Shown: positions 9,791-18,918, numbered from the stretch's first letter. The stretch: 64,000 nt of DNA from Aquimarina algiphila (GCF_007489275.1 NZ_VLNR01000032.1:1-64000), one strand, 5' to 3'. Program-made: numbers and translations. Notes: generated from the letters alone by a model not told the origin.

Positions 9791-10555
9791 ATGAGACGTG
9801 GTGGCTTAAAACTTAGAATATTAATAGGTTTAGCAATTGTTGCTTTTGCATTTTTTAAAAAATGTAATAATAAAACGCTAAATCCTTATACTGATAGAGT
9901 ACAAAATATAAATATGACCAGTGATCAAGAAATTTCTATAGGATTACAAAGTGCTCCACAAATGACTCAGCAACATGGTGGACTATACCCAGATCAAAAA
10001 TTACAAAGTTATATCGATATGATCGGGAACAAATTAGTGAATTCGAGTATGGCTAAGCAAACCCCTTACCAATATGAATTTCACTTACTGGCCGACCCCA
10101 ATACTATTAATGCATTTGCTCTACCAGGAGGTCAGATATTTATTACCTATGCCCTATTATCCAAATTAGAGAATGAAGATCAGGTTGCTGGCGTACTTGG
10201 TCATGAGATTGGTCATGTCTTGGGAAGGCACTCAGCAGAAAGAATAGCAGAGCACGAATTTTGGAAAACAATTTCGACAGGAGCTTCTGTAGGTGCAGAT
10301 GCGGGAGGAATTGTAAATAGTATAGGACAAAATGTATTGCTAGGTAATGGACGTGATGATGAACTAGAAAGTGATAAACTGGGAGTATTATTTATGATTA
10401 ATTCGGGGTATAATCCAGAAGAAATGATTGGGGTTATGAAAATTCTAAAAGCAGCTGCCGGACCTAATCGCACACCAGAATTTCAAAGCACACATCCCGA
10501 TCCAGATAATCGTGTAGAAAAAATCAGAGAAGCTATATTAGAATATAGCAGGTAA
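9791..10555 (+). CDS. M48 family zinc metalloprotease
   Basis: A 254-residue protein with an N-terminal hydrophobic segment (residues 8-22, LRILIGLAIVAFAFF) and a peptidase M48 domain. The zinc motif HEIGH is at 138-142 and the third ligand is probably Glu193 in ELESDKLG. NAFALPGGQIFI upstream is the family's conserved strand. The C-terminal STHPDPDNR motif is typical of the BepA/LoiP-like periplasmic branch. Likely role: quality control of envelope proteins. Confidence 0.9.
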   Translation: MRRGGLKLRILIGLAIVAFAFFKKCNNKTLNPYTDRVQNINMTSDQEISIGLQSAPQMTQQHGGLYPDQKLQSYIDMIGNKLVNSSMAKQTPYQYEFHLLADPNTINAFALPGGQIFITYALLSKLENEDQVAGVLGHEIGHVLGRHSAERIAEHEFWKTISTGASVGADAGGIVNSIGQNVLLGNGRDDELESDKLGVLFMINSGYNPEEMIGVMKILKAAAGPNRTPEFQSTHPDPDNRVEKIREAILEYSR

Positions 10556-10561
10556 TAAAAA

Positions 10562-10596
10562 ACTCTGTCTAAATATCCATTAGACAGAGTGTTTAC
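10562..10596 (-). terminator. Hairpin between M48 protease and ankyrin gene
   Basis: Arms 10562-10572 and 10580-10590 (ACTCTGTCTAA and its complement) form an 11-bp stem with a 7-base loop. On the minus strand the stem is followed by a T run (complement of taataaaaa), placing it about 30 bases beyond the ankyrin gene stop. It can also serve the + strand gene. Confidence 0.75.
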
Positions 10597-10620
10597 GTAA
10601 AGTATAGATACTCTATGTAC

Positions 10621-11001
10621 CTATTTTAATGTTTCTAATAATGCTATCGCTTCTTTTGCGTTAGATAATTTTGCAAATTTCATTGCCGTATAACCTTTGG
10701 GGTCTTTGGTTTTGACATTTGCACCTTTTTTCACTAAGATTTTAATAATCTCTACGCGATTATAGCGAGCAGCATACATAAGTGGTGTCATACCATCCCA
10801 CTTTTCATTAACATCGCTCCCAAGTTCTATCATTTTTTTTACAACTTCTACATCTCCTTTTACTATAGCCATACAAAATGGATTTGATTTATAGTTGTTT
10901 AGTTCATAATCGTGACTAACTGAAGTCTCGATTGATTCTGTTGCAAAACCAACAAAAGTAATACTCATAACCAATACGGTTACAAAAACTGTTTTTTTCA
11001 T
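10621..11001 (-). CDS. Secreted ankyrin-repeat protein, paralogue 1
   Basis: A 126-residue protein with a signal peptide (residues 1-20, VFVTVLVMSITFVGFATES) and two to three ankyrin repeats: FCMAIVKGDVEVVKKMIELG, then the clear GMTPLMYAARYNRVEIIKIL repeat, then KGYTAMKFAKL. It is a close paralogue of the gene at 11480-11863 in length and motif order. Ankyrin repeats bind other proteins; the periplasmic partner is unknown. Each copy has its own terminator, so they are probably separate transcripts. Confidence 0.85.
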   Translation of the reverse strand: MKKTVFVTVLVMSITFVGFATESIETSVSHDYELNNYKSNPFCMAIVKGDVEVVKKMIELGSDVNEKWDGMTPLMYAARYNRVEIIKILVKKGANVKTKDPKGYTAMKFAKLSNAKEAIALLETLK

Positions 11002-11153
11002 AATGAATTCGATTTAATGATTGACTTATACATGTATGACCTTATTTACTATACCTTGTTACACCCTTTTGTACTAAATAACATAATTTTAACCTTCATC
11101 TAACAAAAAATTATGCTGTTACATTTCATATTATTTACTTTTTAATAAATAAA

Positions 11154-11187
11154 AAACTCTGCTTGTTGATGTTAACAAGCAGAGTTT
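11154..11187 (-). terminator. Orphan minus-strand terminator hairpin
   Basis: A perfect 14-bp stem (11154-11167 with 11174-11187, AAACTCTGCTTGTT) around a 6-base loop. Read on the minus strand it is followed by a T-rich tail; on the plus strand no T run follows. Ankyrin gene 2 already has its own terminator upstream of this point, so the transcript it would end is not identified. Confidence 0.7.
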
Positions 11188-11405
11188 CTGGGAGATTATC
11201 AAATCAAACAAATCACTCCTAATTTATATTGAAAATGAGCTACTATTTTTATTAAATAGATATTGCAAATTTCAAGAATTAAAAGTATTACTATCACATT
11301 ATAAAAGTAATACAAACAAAAATAACACTATTATATTTAACATTGGGATATAAATTATTAAATAACAAAACATTATGATAGTGGTAGTAATTCTATTAAA
11401 AACAA

Positions 11406-11448
11406 AATCTGTTTACCTAAGCATATACAAATACCAGGTAAACAGATT
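11406..11448 (-). terminator. Terminator of ankyrin gene 2
   Basis: Arms 11406-11418 (AATCTGTTTACCT) and 11436-11448 are exact complements over 13 bases. On the minus strand a T-rich stretch (complement of attaaaaacaaa) follows. It begins about 30 bases after the stop codon. Confidence 0.75.
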
Positions 11449-11479
11449 AAGTACTACTATATAGATAACTCTATAAAAG

Positions 11480-11863
11480 CTACTTCTTTTTGAGTTCTAA
11501 CAAAAGTTTTTTAGCATCAACTGCTCCAGATAGTTCAGCATATTTAAGTGCATTAAATCCTTTATCATTTTTTGTATTAATTTTTGCTCCATTGGACACC
11601 AAAAGTTTAATAATTTCAAGTCTGTTATAACGAGCTGCATACATAAGAGGCGTCATTCCCTCAGAATATTTATTAACTTCTGTGCCTAATTCAATCATTT
11701 TTTTTACCATTTCATAATCACCCTTGGCTATTGAAATACAAAACGGAGAAACACTAATAATTTCAGTTTTTTTAACCTTATATCCATTATCATTTTTCAC
11801 AGGATCGGTTGCAAATGCAAAACTAACTACCATACATAACATTAAAACAATTAACTTTTTCAT
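11480..11863 (-). CDS. Secreted ankyrin-repeat protein, paralogue 2
   Basis: A 127-residue protein with a signal peptide (LIVLMLCMVVSFAFATDP) and ankyrin repeats in the same order as its neighbour: FCISIAKGDYEMVKKMIELG, GMTPLMYAARYNRLEIIKLL and KGFNALKYAEL. The two genes are a tandem duplication that has diverged mainly in the signal peptide and linker. Function unknown. Confidence 0.85.
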   Translation of the reverse strand: MKKLIVLMLCMVVSFAFATDPVKNDNGYKVKKTEIISVSPFCISIAKGDYEMVKKMIELGTEVNKYSEGMTPLMYAARYNRLEIIKLLVSNGAKINTKNDKGFNALKYAELSGAVDAKKLLLELKKK

Positions 11864-12183
11864 TTTTTTACTTTTTTAGGTTCATTATTGATTTGTGATA
11901 TGTCAAATTTTGACACTGCAAATAAATTATATTATTCCTAAAAAAAAGGCTCTAATTTTAAGAATAACTCACTTTTAACCTTGCCTACACAAATCCGTTA
12001 ATAGTTTCACAAAAACTCCTCTATAGTTAATCTTAAATACAGGTTTAAATCACTCAGGAATAACATATGCATTTTGCATGCTTATCAACGAAGTTGTAAA
12101 TTTGTCTCTTTGCTTTATTTTTGGGCTTTTTTTAGCTCAATCATCATTACCCAACCAAAACTTTAATTAAGAGTATAAATACC
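11864..12183. other. Divergent promoter region between ankyrin gene 2 and gpmI
   Basis: No coding frame is supported in these 320 bases. A short palindrome GTCAAATTTTGAC lies near 11900, and a good promoter for gpmI sits at 12074-12104. Confidence 0.6.
12074..12104 (+). promoter_or_regulatory. Bacteroidota-type promoter for gpmI
   Basis: TTG at 12074-12076 (in TTTTG), a 20-base spacer and TAAATTTG at 12097-12104 match the known Bacteroidota consensus TTTG-N19-21-TAnnTTTG. The start codon is 80 bases downstream. Confidence 0.6.
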
Positions 12184-13701
12184 ATGAACAAAAAAGTAAT
12201 CCTGATGATATTGGATGGATGGGGAACTTCTCCTGACCCAAAAGTATCGGCAATAGATCATGCCAACACACCATATATTGATAGTTTATATACAACATAC
12301 CCTAACGCATCTTTGCGTACTGACGGTCTTCACGTTGGGCTACCTGATGGACAAATGGGTAATAGCGAAGTTGGACATATGAACCTTGGGGCTGGTAGAA
12401 TTGTATATCAGGATTTGGCCAAAATTAATATGGCTGTCGAAAATAATAAACTTAAAGATGAATCAGTTTTAGCTGATGCTTTTCAATATGCAAAAGAAAA
12501 TGATAAAAATATTCATTTACTTGGTTTAGTAAGCGATGGTGGAGTTCACTCTCACATCAATCATATCAAAGGTTTACTTGACGCTGCAGATTCGCATGAA
12601 CTAAAAAATGTTTTCCTCCATGCATTTACAGACGGTAGAGATGTTGATCCAAAATCAGGAATAAACCATATACAGGATATCCAGGATCACATGTCTAAAA
12701 CAACAGGTGAATTAGCATCTATTATAGGAAGATACTATGCTATGGATAGAGACAAAAGATGGGAACGTGTTAAACTAGCCTATGACCTTGTCGTTAATGG
12801 GGTTGGAGAATCAAGTACAAATGCAATAGAAAGTATTCAGACAAGCTATGATAATGATGTTACTGATGAGTTTATAAAGCCTATTAGCATGTATAAAAAT
12901 GGCAATCCAGTAACCACTATAAAAGAGGATGATGTTGTGATTTTCTTTAATTTTAGAACAGATCGTGGTCGTGAATTAACAGAAATGCTTTCTCAAAAAG
13001 ACATGCATGAATTTAATACTCATAAGCTTTCATTATACTATGTTACTATGACGAACTATGATGAAAATTTTGAAGGTATCAAGGTTATTTACAATAAAGA
13101 TAATATTACAGAAACTCTGGGAGAAATTGTTTCTAAGGCAGGTAAATCTCAAATACGAATTGCTGAGACCGAAAAATATCCACACGTTACTTTTTTCTTT
13201 TCTGGTGGACAAGAAGAACCTTTTGAAGGAGAATCCAGGATATTAAGAAACTCTCCAAAGGTAGCCACATACGACCTTAAACCAGAAATGAGCGCATATG
13301 AACTTAGAGATGCTCTTGTTCCCGAATTGCAAAAAGGAGATGTGGATTTTGTATGTCTTAACTTCGCTAATGGTGATATGGTAGGACATACAGGAGTAAT
13401 GGAAGCCGCTATTAAAGCTTGTGAAGTTGTAGATGAATGTGCAAAAGATGTAATCACCGCAGGTTTAGAAAATGGATATTCTACCATTCTGATTGCTGAT
13501 CATGGTAATTGTGAAACGATGATTAATCCTGATGGAACACCTCATACCGCTCACACTACAAATCCGGTTCCTTTTATTCTGATTGATCACAATCAAATCG
13601 ATGTAAAAGATGGAGTTTTGGGAGATATTGCTCCAACCATTTTACATCTCATGGGAGTTGACAAACCAGATGCTATGACACAAAACACTCTCATAAAATA
13701 A
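12184..13701 (+). CDS. gpmI: 2,3-bisphosphoglycerate-independent phosphoglycerate mutase
   Basis: A 505-residue cytoplasmic glycolytic enzyme that interconverts 3- and 2-phosphoglycerate using two metal ions (typically Mn). The length is normal. Metal ligand Asp11 is in MILDGWG and the phosphorylated Ser61 in GNSEVGHMNLGAGR. The motifs HAFTDGRDVDP, YAMDRDKRW, NFRTDRGREL and IADHGNCETM, with HTAHTTNPVP near the end, are all present. Confidence 0.97.
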   Translation: MNKKVILMILDGWGTSPDPKVSAIDHANTPYIDSLYTTYPNASLRTDGLHVGLPDGQMGNSEVGHMNLGAGRIVYQDLAKINMAVENNKLKDESVLADAFQYAKENDKNIHLLGLVSDGGVHSHINHIKGLLDAADSHELKNVFLHAFTDGRDVDPKSGINHIQDIQDHMSKTTGELASIIGRYYAMDRDKRWERVKLAYDLVVNGVGESSTNAIESIQTSYDNDVTDEFIKPISMYKNGNPVTTIKEDDVVIFFNFRTDRGRELTEMLSQKDMHEFNTHKLSLYYVTMTNYDENFEGIKVIYNKDNITETLGEIVSKAGKSQIRIAETEKYPHVTFFFSGGQEEPFEGESRILRNSPKVATYDLKPEMSAYELRDALVPELQKGDVDFVCLNFANGDMVGHTGVMEAAIKACEVVDECAKDVITAGLENGYSTILIADHGNCETMINPDGTPHTAHTTNPVPFILIDHNQIDVKDGVLGDIAPTILHLMGVDKPDAMTQNTLIK

Positions 13702-13811
13702 GGAGAGTTCACATTTTTGAAGTCAACTTTGTTAAACTACCTATAAAATAGTGTAGTAGGTTTTCTAGTGGTGGTATATTCGTGCTTCTAAAGATAAAAC
13801 CTCTTAGTAAT

Positions 13812-14273
13812 ATGAATCCTAAAGCAAAGCTAAAAGAAATGGGGCTTGTACTTCCAGAAGTTTCTATTCCTGGCGGGTCATACGTCTCTGTCAACAGAAG
13901 AGGAAATATCGCCTACGTTGCTATTCAGTTTCCTATACTAAATCAAGAATATCTATATCAAGGAAGATTAGGAGATACTATATCTACGCAACAAGGATAT
14001 GAAGCTATGAAATTATGCGCTCTAAATGTTTTAGCACAAATAAATCATAAAATCGGTTTTGAAGCAATCGAAGGACTTAATCATATAGACGCTTATTTTC
14101 AATCCGGGACAGATTGGGATAAATCTCCTGCTGTAGTTGATGGTGCTTCTGATTTATTCGTCAAAATATTAGAAGAAAAAGGTACACATTCTAGAGCCAT
14201 TTTTGGAGTAGAAAAACTTCCCTTGAATTTTTGCGTGGGATTAACTACATCTTTTACTCTAAAAACAGTATAA
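13812..14273 (+). CDS. RidA/YjgF family protein
   Basis: A 153-residue RidA-fold protein. I chose the ATG at 13812 (MNPKAKLKEMGL) because the extra ten residues of the longer frame are not family-like. Family signatures are GNIAYVAIQFP, YQGRLGDTIS, AALNVLAQI-like helix (ALNVLAQINHKIG) and RAIFGVEKLPLN. The classic RidA arginine of the RxxxGVxxLP motif is retained in this last motif. RidA deaminates reactive enamine/imine intermediates of PLP enzymes; whether this longer subfamily does so is unknown. It lies 110 bases after gpmI. Confidence 0.8.
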   Translation: MNPKAKLKEMGLVLPEVSIPGGSYVSVNRRGNIAYVAIQFPILNQEYLYQGRLGDTISTQQGYEAMKLCALNVLAQINHKIGFEAIEGLNHIDAYFQSGTDWDKSPAVVDGASDLFVKILEEKGTHSRAIFGVEKLPLNFCVGLTTSFTLKTV

Positions 14274-14352
14274 AGTCCCCCCTCTCATCTTATTGAATTA
14301 CTCAAATCTTAAAATAGAGGTTATGGTTATCCCTAACAACCAATATTCTTTG

Positions 14353-14360
14353 TAAATTTG
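14353..14360 (+). promoter_or_regulatory. Promoter -7 element for map
   Basis: TAAATTTG matches the TAnnTTTG -7 consensus 35 bases before the start of map. No clear TTG -33 element is seen at the expected distance. Confidence 0.4.
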
Positions 14361-14394
14361 CCTTCCTTATAATGTGAATTTTTTACAAGCTTAT

Positions 14395-15213
14395 ATGATT
14401 ATTACGAAAACACGTGAAGAGATAGAATTAATGAGAGAGAGTGCATTGGTTGTTTCTAAAACCTTAGGAATGTTAGCGACAGAGCTAAAACCAGGAGTTA
14501 CTACTGCACAATTGGATAAAATTGCAGAAGAGTTTATCAGAGATCAGGGAGCAACTCCAGGGTTTTTAGGTTTATATGGCTGTCCTTCTACTCTTCTTAC
14601 CAGTGTGAATGAAGCTGTTGTACATGGATTACCAACTGACAAACCTCTTGAAAATGGTGACATCGTAGCAATCGATTGTGGAGCTATAAAAAATGATTTT
14701 TATGGAGATCATGCATACACTTTTACTATAGGTGAAGTTCCACCAGAAGTAGAACAACTATTAAAAGTTACCAAAGAGTCTTTATATAAAGGAATTGCAG
14801 AATTTAAATTCGGAAATCGTGTTGGAGATGTAGGATATGCTATTCAAAAATATACTGAAGACTTTGGCTATGGAGTTGTTAGAGAACTTGTTGGTCATGG
14901 ACTAGGGAAGAAATTACATGAAGATCCTGAGATGCCAAATTATGGTCGTCGTGGCAAGGGTAAAAAGTTTATTGAAGGTATGGTTGTCGCCATAGAACCG
15001 ATGATCAATATGGGAACACATAGAATAAAACAGCTAGAAGATGGATGGACGATTGTAACTGCAGATGGCAAACCAAGTGCTCATTTTGAACATGACGTTG
15101 CTCTTATTGATGGTAAACCCGAAATTCTTTCTACATTTAAATATATATATCAAGCTCTTGGTATTGAATCTGATGAGGAAGATGCTTTTAGACAAGAGGT
15201 ATTAACCGTGTAA
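14395..15213 (+). CDS. map: Type I methionine aminopeptidase
   Basis: A 272-residue enzyme that removes the initiator Met from new proteins. I chose the ATG at 14395 (MIITKTREEIELM), which matches the usual type I N-terminus; the longer frame from 14374 adds seven residues. The metal-binding residues lie in the motifs AIDCGAIKNDFYGDHA, GHGLGKKLHEDPEMPNYG, VVAIEPM and HFEHDVALIDG. A methyltransferase gene follows after 59 bases on the same strand. Confidence 0.95.
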   Translation: MIITKTREEIELMRESALVVSKTLGMLATELKPGVTTAQLDKIAEEFIRDQGATPGFLGLYGCPSTLLTSVNEAVVHGLPTDKPLENGDIVAIDCGAIKNDFYGDHAYTFTIGEVPPEVEQLLKVTKESLYKGIAEFKFGNRVGDVGYAIQKYTEDFGYGVVRELVGHGLGKKLHEDPEMPNYGRRGKGKKFIEGMVVAIEPMINMGTHRIKQLEDGWTIVTADGKPSAHFEHDVALIDGKPEILSTFKYIYQALGIESDEEDAFRQEVLTV

Positions 15214-15272
15214 TACACTTTTTTCTTTATAAAATTACACAGAGTTTCTTATAGGGTTTTGTGCGATCAATT

Positions 15273-16040
15273 ATGAAAAAGCTATTTAAATTTATACTCA
15301 ACACCATCCCCAGACCACTTTTAATTCGGTTGAGTTATATTGCCAGGCCTATTATTGCTATATTTTTAAGAGGAAAAACATATACCGATCCAATAGATGG
15401 AAAGAGTTTTTCTAAATTTTTACCCTATGGATATGGTAAACAACGAGAAAATGTCCTTTCTCCTTCAACACTATCCTTAGAACGTCATCGGTTATTATGG
15501 TTATACCTTAAAAACGAGACTGATTTTTTTACTACTACATCAAGAGTATTGCACTTTGCTCCAGAGCAAGCATTTTATAAAAGGTTCAGGAAATTACAAC
15601 ATCTTGAGTATACCACTACTGATCTTAATTCTCCATTAGCCGATGTAAAAGCTGATATTTGCAACCTTCCTTTTAAAGATAACGAATATGATATTATCTT
15701 TTGTAATCATGTGTTAGAACATATTCCAGATGACACCAAGGCCATGAAAGAGTTATTTAGAGTTTTAAAACCAGGCGGAATGGCTATTTTACAGATACCG
15801 CAAGATCTGAATAGAGCCACTACTTTTGAAGACGATAGTATCACAGACCCACAAGAACGTGCTAAAATATTTGGCCAATATGACCATGTGAGAGTTTATG
15901 GCAGGGATTATTTTGAAAAACTAAGAGCTATCGGTTTTAAAGTAGATGAAGTAGATTATACCCAAAAATTATCCAAGGACGACGTTACTCAATTCTGTCT
16001 CGCTCCAGGAGAAATTCTTCCGGTTTGTTATAAACCATAA
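15273..16040 (+). CDS. Class I SAM-dependent methyltransferase
   Basis: A 255-residue protein (ATG at 15273). Residues 1-60 form a basic amphipathic N-terminus (FILNTIPRPLLIRLSYIARP), suggesting membrane association. The Rossmann methyltransferase core follows: VLHFAPEQAF (motif I position, with PEQ replacing the usual glycine loop), FCNHVLEHIPDD, RVLKPGGMAILQIP. Substrate unknown. It is likely cotranscribed with map. Confidence 0.8.
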   Translation: MKKLFKFILNTIPRPLLIRLSYIARPIIAIFLRGKTYTDPIDGKSFSKFLPYGYGKQRENVLSPSTLSLERHRLLWLYLKNETDFFTTTSRVLHFAPEQAFYKRFRKLQHLEYTTTDLNSPLADVKADICNLPFKDNEYDIIFCNHVLEHIPDDTKAMKELFRVLKPGGMAILQIPQDLNRATTFEDDSITDPQERAKIFGQYDHVRVYGRDYFEKLRAIGFKVDEVDYTQKLSKDDVTQFCLAPGEILPVCYKP

Positions 16041-16345
16041 TTCTTTTTTATTTTTTTCGACGGAAAAGATAAGGTATCAAATACTTTAAAAGATTCCTCT
16101 TCTTCTTTACTGACAGCACATTCTTCTCAGACACAAGTTATAAAAGTCAAAACAAGTCTTATTGAATAAAAAGAGGTTCCAACTTATAATCTGATCCATC
16201 TTTTCTGACTTTATGATATACTTTTGAAAAGTCAATCTACACTAAATACACATAAGTGTTCCCCCAAGGTTTTCATTATTTAATCTCCAAAATTTATTAG
16301 TAAAGAATTCATAAAAATCAATATAAACTAATTAAAACCTAAACA
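16041..16345. other. Spacer with no recognised gene
   Basis: I see no complete coding frame in these 305 bases. A short minus-strand frame without a start (16159-16236) reads like a protein end but is too short to trust. Otherwise it is AT-rich leader sequence of the following lipoprotein gene. Confidence 0.5.
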
Positions 16346-17338
16346 ATGAAAAAATCAATTTATTTACCATTACTATTTTTAACATTGACAATACTAATTG
16401 GATGTAATACTGATGACAATACTTTAACCGAACCTGACACTACTAATATTGAACCTGAAACTGATGATGAAGACGAGTTTAAAAATGATGTGTTTGTAAA
16501 TGGTATTAATCAAACCTATTTACAAGAAACCGGCATGACAGAGGAAGAACTTTTAACATCTATTGAAGAAGATGACATGAAAAATGCTGTCGAATTTGAA
16601 AAGCAGTTAAATGATCAGTTTCAGAACATGACAGCTATTGATCCTAATAATAAAGCTACACAATATAACCAAAGAGAACTTGCTGGTGCCATAGCAAATA
16701 TGTTAAATGACATTAAACAAGAACCCGGAAAATATTTTCAAGCAAAAATAGGAGTCAATTCGGAACGTAGTCCTTTTTTCGACCTTGGATTAAGTGATAA
16801 ATTGATTCGTCAGACTATTGCTTCATTTCCTGAGTTTAAAATTTATAGTAAAAGACAAAAAATTAATCTTTATAGATTTTCGCTGAGAAGAATTAAAGTC
16901 TCTGGTTCTTCAAGAATTAAAATAGAAATTAGATGTAAAATAAGATATAGAAGGTATGTAAAGTTTTTTGGGAAAAGACGTAGAATAATTAACAAAAGAC
17001 TTTCTGCCGATCTACATATACCGCTTAATTTTGATGCTAAAACTAATACATTAAAAGTAAATACTCTAAAAGTGGATCGCATTCATATTACTAGCTTTAT
17101 TTTCAATCCTATCATTGCTGTTCTAAACCAGATTGTCAAAAGGTTTGTTATTATCCGAGAAGATGTAAACCTTAATATTTCTTATGATTTTATCTCCAAG
17201 GCCTATGTAGACTACAAAGGGCTTTATAAAGAACGTTTAAATGGTCAAAACTTTATATTCTTTAAGTTTGATGTTAAAACGGATGATTTGATTGACACCA
17301 TAAAAGGCAAATTAAAAACACGCGATATTAAATTTTAA
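16346..17338 (+). CDS. Hypothetical lipoprotein, 330 residues
   Basis: The N-terminus is a clear lipoprotein signal (LLFLTLTILIGC, Cys20) followed by an acidic Asp/Glu/Thr linker (21-47). Residues 48-130 are mostly helical and charged; residues 150-330 are rich in Lys, Arg and Ile with alternating beta-like patterns (KIYSKRQKINLYRFSLRR). I do not recognise a family. A strong terminator follows, so the gene is transcribed alone. Confidence 0.75.
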   Translation: MKKSIYLPLLFLTLTILIGCNTDDNTLTEPDTTNIEPETDDEDEFKNDVFVNGINQTYLQETGMTEEELLTSIEEDDMKNAVEFEKQLNDQFQNMTAIDPNNKATQYNQRELAGAIANMLNDIKQEPGKYFQAKIGVNSERSPFFDLGLSDKLIRQTIASFPEFKIYSKRQKINLYRFSLRRIKVSGSSRIKIEIRCKIRYRRYVKFFGKRRRIINKRLSADLHIPLNFDAKTNTLKVNTLKVDRIHITSFIFNPIIAVLNQIVKRFVIIREDVNLNISYDFISKAYVDYKGLYKERLNGQNFIFFKFDVKTDDLIDTIKGKLKTRDIKF

Positions 17339-17359
17339 AATATTTACTAACTAATCATC

Positions 17360-17393
17360 AAAGCCTTGCCAACTAAGCAAGGCTTTTTTTACA
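17360..17393 (+). terminator. Terminator after the 330-residue lipoprotein gene
   Basis: Perfect 10-bp stem AAAGCCTTGC (17360-17369) with 17377-17386, 7-base loop, followed by a T run. Confidence 0.85.
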
Positions 17394-17439
17394 CAGCATA
17401 ATACTGTTATAAAATAGTCACAAAGTCTAATCAAAAAGC

Positions 17440-17672
17440 TTACTCTTCTGGAAAACCGTTTAGAGAAAGCGTTTGCAGTTCCTTGTTATCATCTTCATAA
17501 ATAAAATATGTTTTAAGTTCTGGATGATTTTTCAAAAATTGTTTTGAACGTTCTAGTCCCATCGACATTAACACCGTGGCATATGCATCTGCCTCCATAC
17601 AAGTAGTTGCTAGTATAGATACACTTAATAGATTAGATTTATGTGGATACCCTGTCTTGGCATTAATGATAT
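17440..17672. repeat. Direct repeat, copy A (apbE 3' end)
   Basis: Matches copy B at 18969-19201 in the same orientation at about 93% identity. The two copies start exactly at the stop codon of the apbE frame and bracket a 1.3-kb segment that carries the frameshifted lipoprotein gene. Confidence 0.85.
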
Positions 17673-17697
17673 TGTACTTATTTCTTGTATACTTCAT
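17440..17697 (-). pseudogene. Duplicated 3' fragment of apbE
   Basis: The frame codes 85 residues whose last 70 or so are almost the C-terminus of the intact ApbE encoded at 18969-19967 (shared blocks KSNLLSVSILATTCMEADAY and GLERSK, and the identical ending LQTLSLNGFPEE). The DNA matches over 17440-17672 with roughly 16 mismatches in 233 bases, counted by eye. The N-terminal three quarters of ApbE, including the flavin-binding region, are missing, and no promoter is apparent, so this is a decayed duplicate and not a working gene. Confidence 0.85.
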
Positions 17698-17839
17698 ACT
17701 AATGGAAAAAATATAAAATACTGTTTACCATAGACGAAATACATTTTACTCGTTGTAAACCATAAAAAAATCATTTTGGTGGTAACATTTTGCATGCTTA
17801 TTACATTAAGAATAATTATTAATCTAAAATTACTTAATT

Positions 17840-18911
17840 ATGAAATCCACAAAAATTAAAAGAACAGTTAACCTACTAACTTTAGTGCTAGCTATGATTC
17901 TTTCACAAGCTTGTAACACTGATGACAAAGAAATTCCTGTAGAGGATAGTAGTCTTTTACTTCTAAATGAAAAAATGCTTAATTTCGAAAACATTCATTC
18001 TTACACGGATTTTTTTTGACAATTACAACGAACAAAAGTTTAGTTCCCTAATTAAATCTTCATCATTCACTTCTTTTCGGCAAGCAAAAGCAAGCAAAAC
18101 TTCAATTTCAAAAATGATAAACTTCATTGATGAAGAAGAAATGGATTTAAAAATATATGATCTTATTAATGACCAAGGTTTTATCAAATTAGGTAAATAT
18201 ATAGTAAGATTAGATCTTATTACCAAAACAGTTTTTGTTTCAGAAAACTCTGACCAGAACACTCTTAAATTGATGTATAATGGTAAAAAAGATGATCAAG
18301 ATGTGTTTTCTTTTTCTTTCGATTATAATGTAGCTGAGTTATTAGAACTATGCGAGGAAAACGATACTACACTGGCAGAGGGTATTTACTTATACGAAAC
18401 CAATGGAGATGGTAATTCTTCAAAAGCCGCTTGCAGTAGCGCAAGTGGAAAAAATGATGCAAGAGAAAAATGTGGAGATAATAGGTATGAGTATAATGAA
18501 AAAGCTTATTCAGCTAAGGTAAAATTAGAATACGAGAAATTTGGCATCTATTTTTCGGTAAAAGCAAAGGTTAAAAATTATATTGTGAATTCTGTTTGTA
18601 ACCCTTACAATAGTGGATTTCAATCTATTCGTTATACAAGATGTGATATAAATAAAAAGAAGAAAAAATGCAAAGTATTTAAATGCAAGTGCAAAGATGA
18701 TTGGCAGTTTGACTGGTCGAGATCTAATATCACAATTACTGAAGGCTCAGGATATGATCAAAATTCTGACAGATACGTAACAACTCATCAGGCTTATGAA
18801 AGCTCCCGAGGATTGCAGGCTTATGCAGTTAGTGTAATAATAACTTATAGTCCAACTCTTGGGTTGACTGGAGCTCAATCTAAAACATTATCCATTAGTT
18901 CAAATTTATAG
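17840..18911 (+). pseudogene. Lipoprotein gene split by a frameshift in a T8 tract
   Basis: The frame beginning at the ATG at 17840 codes a lipoprotein signal (LLTLVLAMILSQACNTDD, Cys25) and runs 59 codons to a TGA at 18017-18019. The stop is created by a run of eight T (18010-18017). Removing one T joins it to the open frame that continues to 18911, giving a 356-residue lipoprotein. The downstream part contains a Lys/Cys-rich segment (INKKKKKCKVFKCKCKDDW) and several other Cys. No family recognised. Either inactive, phase-variable, or a sequencing error at the homopolymer. An ATG at 17967 in the second frame lacks any signal peptide, so I do not accept it as the true start. Confidence 0.7.
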
Positions 18912-18918
18912 ATTAGTC

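Larger units (their letters stand above)
11002..11479. other. Gene-poor spacer between the ankyrin paralogues
   Basis: No protein-coding frame of convincing length was seen in these 478 bases. The stretch holds the ankyrin gene 1 promoter region, a strong minus-strand hairpin terminator (11154-11187) that follows no visible gene, and the terminator of ankyrin gene 2 (11406-11448). Confidence 0.6.

Noticed and set aside
13149-13487. 112-codon minus-strand frame inside gpmI
   Set aside because: Antisense shadow of a well-conserved gene, without family features.
16159-16236. Minus-strand frame ending KDGSDYKLEPLFIQ that looks like a protein C-terminus
   Set aside because: No start codon, only 25 codons, and the surrounding frames are broken. 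It may be a gene relic, but the evidence is too thin.
17967-18911. 314-codon frame from an internal ATG as a complete gene
   Set aside because: It has no signal peptide; the lipoprotein signal is in the other frame just upstream, so a frameshifted gene is the better reading.
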